A model generated the notes under the pieces. That model was not told the DNA's origin. It did not search any database and saw nothing but the letters and a program-made list of their open reading frames with translations. The translations under genes and the position numbers were made by a program. 12,382 bases of DNA from an uncultured Bacteroidales bacterium (GTDB lineage: Bacteria; Bacteroidota; Bacteroidia; Bacteroidales; Bacteroidaceae), in the NCBI GenBank assembly GCA_947367415.1, contig CANBEE010000061.1, forward strand, positions 1 to 12,382, given 5' to 3'. Below are positions 1-5,509 of the stretch, piece after piece. Position 1 is the first letter of the stretch. Every line of letters starts with the position of its first letter.

Positions 1-840
1 GTATATTACTGCACGCCTACCCGATATATGTTGCACGGCTTCGGATGACGTGGACTTCAGAAAGATATTCTCCCACTGGCAACCTATGCCATAGGACATC
101 GACATGAACTGTTTCTTATTCTTGTGGTCAGTGTTTATTGTCAAGAAAATGGGTATAATACTGTGGCTATTCGATTGCAGTGCATCGCAATTGACATAGC
201 GACCACTATAGAGGATGCCATAACCTTTGTATGTATAGCTTGCCTGAAGATTTAAGGCATTGGCAAGTTCACTACAATAAGCCTCCTCCGTCTCTTTTGG
301 CTGAATCAGATTAGAATATCCAGCGCTAAGATAGAATTTGTGCGGTGGGAACAACCTCCTCATCTCCTCCTTCTCGGCCTGCTTCTTGGCCTCCTCCTGC
401 TCCCGATATTCCCTTATAGCGGTGTTAAGCGGATGCTCCCTGCCGGGTTTCAGTATGGTATCGGACTGCAGCAGGATATACCCATACATCACATGTTGCG
501 GATAGCCCAGCCAGTGGGGTTTGTAGTGGTCGGTGAGGAGCAGTCCGTTGGCACCGATGCGGCTCACTTCCTTCTTCACCGTGTCGAGCAGCACATCGAG
601 CGAGGCATTGCGCCGTGCCTCGGGGTCAGTGGCAGCAAACTTGCCTATCACCTCCGTCGTCAAGGGTAATGGCGCATTGTCGGTATATACCCTCACCTTG
701 TCCGGTGTGGTGGGGCGCACAAAGCTACCGGTGTAATAGTTCTCGCCAAGCGTAATATCCACCGTCCTATCCAGACTCCTGCAGCTGCATAGCAGTAGGG
801 AGGCTGCAAAGATGAGGTATGTGACGTGTTTTCCCATCAT
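1..840 (-). CDS. Partial outer-membrane-type lipoprotein with YbjQ/DUF4156-like region and beta-rich C-terminus
   Basis: The frame is open for 280 codons from the ATG at 840-838 and runs off the left edge, so the C-terminus is missing. A second ATG follows directly and could be the true start. The N-terminus is a lipoprotein signal: a hydrophobic core (residues 8-17), then the lipobox L-C-S-C with Cys20 as the likely acylated residue. Residues about 51-102 have the strand, strand, helix layout of small YbjQ/DUF4156-type domains: VRVYTD, then EVIGKF, then a helix ending in R-I-G-A-N-G-L-L-L. Residues about 145-162 form a Glu/Lys/Gln-rich charged helix, possibly a short coiled coil or linker. 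From about residue 166 alternating aromatic and polar strands (FYLSAGYSN, LQASYTYKGYGILYSGRYV) suggest the start of a beta-barrel or beta-sandwich. A strong promoter-like element lies 33 bases upstream. The exact family is not recognised. The coding call is firm; the domain reading is tentative. Confidence 0.82.
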   Translation of the reverse strand, partial: MMGKHVTYLIFAASLLLCSCRSLDRTVDITLGENYYTGSFVRPTTPDKVRVYTDNAPLPLTTEVIGKFAATDPEARRNASLDVLLDTVKKEVSRIGANGLLLTDHYKPHWLGYPQHVMYGYILLQSDTILKPGREHPLNTAIREYREQEEAKKQAEKEEMRRLFPPHKFYLSAGYSNLIQPKETEEAYCSELANALNLQASYTYKGYGILYSGRYVNCDALQSNSHSIIPIFLTINTDHKNKKQFMSMSYGIGCQWENIFLKSTSSEAVQHISGRRAVIY

Positions 841-872
841 ATATTCTCTATTATTATCCACAATACTCTGCG

Positions 873-904
873 CAAATGTATCAAGAAATCCTATAATCAG
901 CAAA
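873..904 (-). promoter_or_regulatory. Bacteroidetes-type promoter for the leftward lipoprotein gene
   Basis: On the minus strand TTTG (904-901) is followed after exactly 20 bases by TACATTTG (880-873). Both boxes match the Bacteroidetes primary sigma consensus TTTG-N19..21-TAnnTTTG without a mismatch. Transcription should begin near 866, giving a leader of about 25 bases before the ATG at 840. No Shine-Dalgarno sequence is visible, as is normal in this phylum. Confidence 0.75.
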
Positions 905-909
905 AAAAG

Positions 910-931
910 AGCGTAACAAAAGCGTAACAAA
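910..931. repeat. Perfect 11-bp tandem direct repeat (two copies)
   Basis: The 11-mer agcgtaacaaa occurs at 910-920 and again, unchanged, at 921-931. Read leftward it is TTTGTTACGCT twice, ending 5 bases upstream of the -33 box of the lipoprotein promoter. The 11-bp period is about one helical turn, so both copies face the same side of the DNA, as expected of a two-subunit regulator site. The repeat is seen directly; the regulatory role is inference. Confidence 0.6.
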
Positions 932-951
932 TGCATGGGGCAAATGAAAAC

Positions 952-1000
952 CTCGATGAAATGGGCGTTTTTGGAAAATACGATGAAGCTCGACGAAATG
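952..1000. repeat. Spaced degenerate 12-bp direct repeat
   Basis: The sequence ctcgatgaaatg (952-963) recurs as ctcgacgaaatg (989-1000), with 11 of 12 bases identical and starts 37 bases apart. Both copies lie upstream of the lplA promoter in the divergent gap. They may be regulator sites, or remnants of a local duplication or of decayed coding sequence. The match is short enough that chance remains possible. Confidence 0.3.
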
Positions 1001-1015
1001 TTTTTACAGCAGAAA

Positions 1016-1048
1016 CTTGGGGAGACGATGAATTTGTTGTACCTTTAC
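1016..1048 (+). promoter_or_regulatory. Probable Bacteroidetes-type promoter for lplA
   Basis: CTTG (1016-1019) is followed after 20 bases by TACCTTTAC (1040-1048). Each box differs from the consensus TTTG-N20-TAnnTTTGC at one position. Transcription from it would start near 1054-1056, leaving a leader of only about 12-14 bases before the ATG at 1068. Weaker than the other two promoters in the window, so the call is moderate. Confidence 0.5.
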
Positions 1049-1067
1049 ACAAGCCAATAACAACCCT

Positions 1068-2081
1068 ATGCGCTACCTCAGAAACGAAAACACAGACCCC
1101 TACGTCAACATGGCATTCGATGAGTATGCCTTGGAGCAGTTGCCACTTGACGAACCGCTCTTCTACCTTTGGCAGAACAGGCCAGCTGTCATCATCGGCC
1201 TCAATCAGGACGCTCATGCCGAGGTGGACATCAAGTATCTGAAGGAGCATGACATCGCGCTCGTACGCCGCGTAACAGGAGGCGGAGCGGTGTACCATGA
1301 TCTGGGGAACCTGAACTACACGATTGTAGGGCGTAGCGCCGACCTGAACAGGGACTATCCCGAATATACACGGTATATGCTGCAGGCATTGCAGGCACTG
1401 GGCGTAAGGGCCGAGCTGTCGGGGCGCAATGACATCTTAGTAAACGGGCGCAAAGTGTCGGGCTATGCCAAGAGAGTATATAAGGATCGCCTCATGGTGC
1501 ATGGCACACTGATGTACGATGTGGACCTCGGCATTTTGGAGAAAGCACTGAACCCTCCAGCCGAGAAGCTCGTGACCAAAGGCATTGCCTCGGTACGCAG
1601 CAGAGTGGTGAACCTTCGGGAATGTATGCCCCAGATGAAGGGAATAGGAGACCTGAAGGAGCGTTTGGAGCGTTACCTATCACATGACTACGCAGATGCC
1701 GAGTACATGCTGACCGAGGAGGCCATGCAGGCTATAGAGCAAGCAGCAAGGAAGAAGTTTGCCACACAGGAATGGATATATGGGAAGCGGGCACCCATTG
1801 TTCACAACAGCAACAGGAGTGCCTGCAAGAGCATCAATCGCGCATCGCGCCTCACGTGCGGAAGAGTAGAGATAGAGCTGGAAATACGGGATGGACACAT
1901 CGCGGCATGCCGATTCGGAGGCGACTTTATCGGCAATCTGCCAATAACGGCCATGGAGCAGGCTCTCTGCGGAGTGCGATACGAGCGCCACGCACTGAGG
2001 CAACGGCTGATACCGATAGGAGTAACAGCCTATCTCGACGGGACGGACGCTGATGAGCTGCTGGAGCTGCTGTGTCCGTAA
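1068..2081 (+). CDS. lplA: Lipoate-protein ligase A (lipoate salvage)
   Basis: This 337-residue cytoplasmic enzyme activates free lipoate with ATP to lipoyl-AMP. It then transfers the lipoyl group to the conserved lysine of lipoyl domains, such as those of 2-oxoacid dehydrogenases and glycine cleavage H protein. The hallmark lipoate-binding motif RRVTGGGAVYHDLGNLNY is at residues 67-84. NDILVNGRKVSGYAKR (121-136) contains Lys129, equivalent to the catalytic lysine of the E. coli enzyme. HGTL (145-148) and KGIASVRSRVVNL (171-183) are also family-typical. Residues about 250-337 form the C-terminal accessory domain, with the F-G-G-D-F motif near residue 285. The length equals the two-domain E. 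coli protein (338 residues), so the gene is complete. It stands alone, divergent from the lipoprotein gene and convergent with the glycosidase gene, 38 bases from that gene's stop. No lipoyl-domain protein lies nearby. Confidence 0.95.
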   Translation: MRYLRNENTDPYVNMAFDEYALEQLPLDEPLFYLWQNRPAVIIGLNQDAHAEVDIKYLKEHDIALVRRVTGGGAVYHDLGNLNYTIVGRSADLNRDYPEYTRYMLQALQALGVRAELSGRNDILVNGRKVSGYAKRVYKDRLMVHGTLMYDVDLGILEKALNPPAEKLVTKGIASVRSRVVNLRECMPQMKGIGDLKERLERYLSHDYADAEYMLTEEAMQAIEQAARKKFATQEWIYGKRAPIVHNSNRSACKSINRASRLTCGRVEIELEIRDGHIAACRFGGDFIGNLPITAMEQALCGVRYERHALRQRLIPIGVTAYLDGTDADELLELLCP

Positions 2082-2119
2082 AGCGCAACGCATTATCCTC
2101 TCCACTTCGTCCAAAGGCA

Positions 2120-5100
2120 CTAACGCTGCAAGGTTATTGCCATGATACCAACGAGTATATCATTGGAGAGAGTTTCGAGCTCTACATTCAGGAGCGGGAC
2201 ATCGGGGCGTAAACGAATATCGAGTAACTGCCCTGCCCCACCCTTCAGTTCATTGCCAAACACACCGGAGCTGTTGAGCCCCAGCTGACGTCCTGCAGCA
2301 GGAGCATCGAAACTGTTGTGGCTGAGCGTAGCGCTAAGTGTCTTGCCTACTTCCCCAGTAGCCAACATCACACGATAGGGACGTTCGCGCTCAAGATTGA
2401 AGGCAAGGCCATTATGGAAGTAGTCCTGCTCTATGGGGCACCAGGTGACGGGATTGACGAGCAGGAGCGAATCGGCGCTGCCATCGGCATACCTCACACG
2501 CAATACTCCATTGGCAATGCGGCTCTGCATGGCATTGGTGGAGCCAGCCATCATGAGGTATAGATGAGAGGCCTTGCCTGTAAGCGGAACAGAGACTTTG
2601 GTCGGGAAATTGTCCCAACGGGAGGTGAAGAGGATATTGTACCCTTCAGTAGAAGTGAGGAAGGGGACTCCCATCGGGGTCTCAAAGCGCTCTGCCATAC
2701 GCATGGCCGAGTCATTGACGATGAACTCCGTCTTCGGGTGGCACCACTCGCCAATGCCATTGACAGGTATCTGCAACGTGGTATAGGGCGGGCGAGGCGA
2801 GAAGTAACGGGGAGTGAAGATATTTGTCACCGAGTCGTTGAGCAAATGAGTCATCGGCACAGGCTCCAACCGGGCTGGATGCACATCTTCAAAGTCGCCC
2901 AACGCGGCATTGCCGATAGGCTGTATGCTGCGCTCCCTCGGCATAGCCGGACGTATCCACCGCATCGCGCCCTGAGCAGCATCGACAAAGCCTTCCGAAG
3001 AGAGCGAGACATCCAGTTTCGGGCCTTTCCATCGGATGGCAATAGTAAAATCATATAGCCCATGAGCCGGGATAGCAAGTTCCACCAACGGATACTCTAC
3101 ACTGCCCGGAACCAGTCGCCAAGAGAGTTTCTGCCCATTGACCTGCACCGAAGCAATATCTTCGTAGAAGGCACGTACGCGAAGGAGCAACGTGTCGACT
3201 CCAAACGAAGGGGCCAGATGCACGGTATAGGTATCCCGACGCCCTTCACGATGGAAAGCATAGCGTATGTCGGGAGTCTCCAAAGAGGCTTCGTCCCATG
3301 TTTTGGGGAATCCGGGACGGATAGTCAAGCGATTGTTGAGCCTGTCGGGAAGCACGCCATAGAGGCCCTGTATATAAGCACGCGAGGCCACGCCAATGGG
3401 GTCGCCGAAGTCGCGATAGCACTCTGAGCGCGCCACATCATAATGGGATATCTGCCCGAAGTTTCCAGGACTTCCGCCCATATACATGCCATCAAGCATG
3501 GAGCTCTTGAGCAGATGAAAGGCATGTTCGTAGCGCCCTGCCTGCCAATAGGCCAGTGCCGTATGCATCACCTCAGCGAAGGCTACATTATTGATGCTCC
3601 AGGCATATGGTTGCCAGCTTGTAGTCGCGATAGTTGCGTAGTGTGGGAAGCCCAGTCCATCGGCCTCAGGCGTGACACCTGGAACAACAACAGGGATATG
3701 CGGAATCTCTCGGTCGATATATTGTGTAGCCCGATAGCGCTGCTCGGCTGTACCTACCTCACTGTCGATGGCATGATAGATGGTCCATACTGCAGGATAG
3801 GTATGCAGACGCTGCAGCCCCATCAGATCCTGATGCTCTGCCCACACACCTTCATCATCGAGCCATAGGCGACTATCGAGTCCTCGGACTATACGTTGGG
3901 CTTCATGGGCATATTGGGCAGCTTTATCGGCCATGCCCAGGCGTGCAGCGATCTGCGAGGCCATGCGATTGGCACGATAGTTATAGGCCGAGGAGTGAGT
4001 GACAGCACCACCCGAATAGTATAATGCATCGCTGGCCCAAATGCAGCAGTAGGCATCATACAGACCATCATCGTCGGGGTCGAAGTTACGTTTCTCCCAA
4101 GCCAAGTGGCGCTCTATCACTGGCCAAATCTGGCGTGCATAGTCCCAGTCACCGGTCCAGTTGAGATGCCACAAGAGCTCGTCGATATAGCATAGATTCA
4201 TGTCATAGTGATGCATCTGGGTAGGCTTATTGGGATTGCGACAGATGTAGCCATTGCTATACATGGGTGTGCCCCATGCCTTGAGCGAACGGGCGAGGTT
4301 GAGGGCACTGTCTTGAGCCGGATGCGGGATGGTAGGCTCCACCTCGGTCACCTGCGAAGTGGCATAGTTATTGAAGTGTGTACGGGCTCGGTCGTGCAGG
4401 CCGAGGGCATCGCCCGTATACCCGGCACGCCAACCAACCAGCGGAGTGCGCCAACCGATGGCGCCATGAAGCCATACCTCATCGTTCCAGATGGCATCGG
4501 CAGCTACAGAAAGAGCGCCGCCAACGGTATTGAAGTAGGGATCAGGAGTAGTGATGCGAAGCTGCGAGGCCAATCGTGTGCGTTCCTTCTCCGTGGCGGC
4601 AAAGAGCGAGTCCAACTCCACATATAAGGGCTGGCGGTCGCGCCCTATATATATATAATAGGTGTGGCTACCTGAGGAGAGCGGGATGGAGCCTCTCATC
4701 ACAGGACAGTCAGGCTCATCTGTCAGCTCGGGGCGCTCCACCGCCAACTGACTGACGGCCATGCTCGTCCGTGGCGGAAACGTAGCATAAAGAGTCTTCT
4801 CGCCATATCGACTCTGCTGGCCAAAGAGAACCTTAAAGCCCTCACCCTGTAACGTATAGTCATTGCCTTTACAATAGGCAGGTTTCAGGTGGAAACAATC
4901 GATAGGGTCGACACCCATATCGCCCTCACGGCTAAAGCGACTGCCCGAAGCACCACCATAGAGCCACAGTAGTGCTATATCGGCAGGCATATCTTTGGTT
5001 GAGACTTGCCAGATGGCTGCATCTTCGGTGTAGCAGGCCTGGGCGGTAATGGTAAGGGTCCCACTACCAAGGAGTGAGTCTGAAATATGATAGATACGGC

Positions 5101-5416
5101 TTCCTGCACGGTAACGCGCCTCTACCCTATCGGCATCGTTCAGCAAGATGCATCGTGCTCCATGTTGCAAGGAGAAAGATAGATTTCCTCCCATGTGAGG
5201 CAGGTAGAAGGCAAACTCAGGCACATCGCTTGTCTCCAGACGAAAGCCTGTATGTCCGCCGTAGAGAGCACGAGTAAACTTACGGTCGCCATTCACAATG
5301 ACAAAATCCTCGCCATCGGGCAAATAGCGTAAGGTGCGCTCCTCCGATGATGCAAAGGCGGAAAGCGAATGCAACAGCAGAAGAATACCGAGAAGCTTGT
5401 GACAACATTTTTTCAT
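2120..5416 (-). CDS. Exported DUF4450-type six-hairpin glycosidase-like protein
   Basis: This encodes 1098 residues. The N-terminus (MKKCC, a Leu-rich core, cleavage near Ala20-Ser24) is a Sec signal peptide without a convincing lipobox. Residues about 28-265 are a beta-rich N-terminal domain. Residues about 290-700 look like an (alpha/alpha)6 barrel of the kind in inverting glycosidases. Family-like stretches are GWRAGYTGDALG (328-339), MHHYDMN (401-407), a TGDWDYARQIWPVIERHLAWE helix pair (421-441), DPDDDGLYDAYCCIWASDALYY (446-467), THSSAYNYRANRMA (473-486) and WSINNVAFAE (606-615). Asp335, Asp405, Asp463 and Glu583 are candidate pocket acids; the catalytic pair cannot be assigned by eye. 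A beta-sandwich cap follows (685-800). Residues about 805-1098 are an extra beta-rich region of unknown fold. From memory the whole resembles Bacteroidetes DUF4450 proteins, which have no well-known substrate. It sits 93 bases after the GH65-like gene, probably in one operon. Its start codon lies inside a 22-bp repeat array. Confidence 0.8.
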   Translation of the reverse strand: MKKCCHKLLGILLLLHSLSAFASSEERTLRYLPDGEDFVIVNGDRKFTRALYGGHTGFRLETSDVPEFAFYLPHMGGNLSFSLQHGARCILLNDADRVEARYRAGSRIYHISDSLLGSGTLTITAQACYTEDAAIWQVSTKDMPADIALLWLYGGASGSRFSREGDMGVDPIDCFHLKPAYCKGNDYTLQGEGFKVLFGQQSRYGEKTLYATFPPRTSMAVSQLAVERPELTDEPDCPVMRGSIPLSSGSHTYYIYIGRDRQPLYVELDSLFAATEKERTRLASQLRITTPDPYFNTVGGALSVAADAIWNDEVWLHGAIGWRTPLVGWRAGYTGDALGLHDRARTHFNNYATSQVTEVEPTIPHPAQDSALNLARSLKAWGTPMYSNGYICRNPNKPTQMHHYDMNLCYIDELLWHLNWTGDWDYARQIWPVIERHLAWEKRNFDPDDDGLYDAYCCIWASDALYYSGGAVTHSSAYNYRANRMASQIAARLGMADKAAQYAHEAQRIVRGLDSRLWLDDEGVWAEHQDLMGLQRLHTYPAVWTIYHAIDSEVGTAEQRYRATQYIDREIPHIPVVVPGVTPEADGLGFPHYATIATTSWQPYAWSINNVAFAEVMHTALAYWQAGRYEHAFHLLKSSMLDGMYMGGSPGNFGQISHYDVARSECYRDFGDPIGVASRAYIQGLYGVLPDRLNNRLTIRPGFPKTWDEASLETPDIRYAFHREGRRDTYTVHLAPSFGVDTLLLRVRAFYEDIASVQVNGQKLSWRLVPGSVEYPLVELAIPAHGLYDFTIAIRWKGPKLDVSLSSEGFVDAAQGAMRWIRPAMPRERSIQPIGNAALGDFEDVHPARLEPVPMTHLLNDSVTNIFTPRYFSPRPPYTTLQIPVNGIGEWCHPKTEFIVNDSAMRMAERFETPMGVPFLTSTEGYNILFTSRWDNFPTKVSVPLTGKASHLYLMMAGSTNAMQSRIANGVLRVRYADGSADSLLLVNPVTWCPIEQDYFHNGLAFNLERERPYRVMLATGEVGKTLSATLSHNSFDAPAAGRQLGLNSSGVFGNELKGGAGQLLDIRLRPDVPLLNVELETLSNDILVGIMAITLQR

Positions 5417-5496
5417 GCCTGCGATAATAATTTTTCATACCTGTGAAAAGCTTTTTTCACCATGGTGATAATTTTTTATCAAGCCTGTGATAAATC
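5409..5496. repeat. Four-copy 22-bp tandem repeat of dyad elements
   Basis: Four head-to-tail copies of 22 bases lie at 5409-5430, 5431-5452, 5453-5474 and 5475-5496. Plus-strand consensus is tttttCA, six bases (often tgcctg), then TGATAA and three variable bases. Eleven columns are invariant and six more are three-of-four. Each copy is an imperfect inverted repeat, for example TTATCA-N6-TGATAA in copy 4, TTTTCA-N6-TGAAAA in copy 2 and the exact palindrome TCACCATGGTGA in copy 3. A decayed partial copy stays in phase at 5393-5405, inside the coding start of the DUF4450 gene, and that gene's ATG (5416-5414) lies in copy 1. The array fills nearly all of the gap between the two glycosidase genes. 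Candidates: a multi-site operator, an RNA control region, or a slippage-expanded spacer. Confidence 0.8.
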
Positions 5497-5509
5497 TTGA
5501 CAAAACCGC

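Noticed and set aside
340..669. A 109-codon plus-strand frame with a Leu-rich start resembling a membrane segment
   Set aside because: It lies opposite the Glu/Lys-rich helix of the lipoprotein gene. CTC/CTT runs are the complement of GAG/AAG codons, which explains the false hydrophobic stretch.
931..1242. A plus-strand frame overlapping the start of lplA
   Set aside because: It overlaps lplA in another frame, and most of its length is a shadow of the conserved lplA N-terminus; it has no promoter or homology signal.
2082..2119. A shared terminator between the convergent lplA and DUF4450 genes
   Set aside because: No stem with a flanking T-run is visible in these 38 bases. Only a weak AGCG/CGCT pair was found, too far apart and without a T-tract.
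4646..4660. A TA-dinucleotide run inside the DUF4450 gene as a possible phase-variation tract
   Set aside because: It is short and interrupted, and it encodes ordinary strand residues (Y-Y-I-Y-I). Without length variants there is no reason to propose switching.
5409..5496. The 22-bp array as a CRISPR array
   Set aside because: The copies adjoin with no unique spacers, have a period of only 22 bases, and no cas gene is present.
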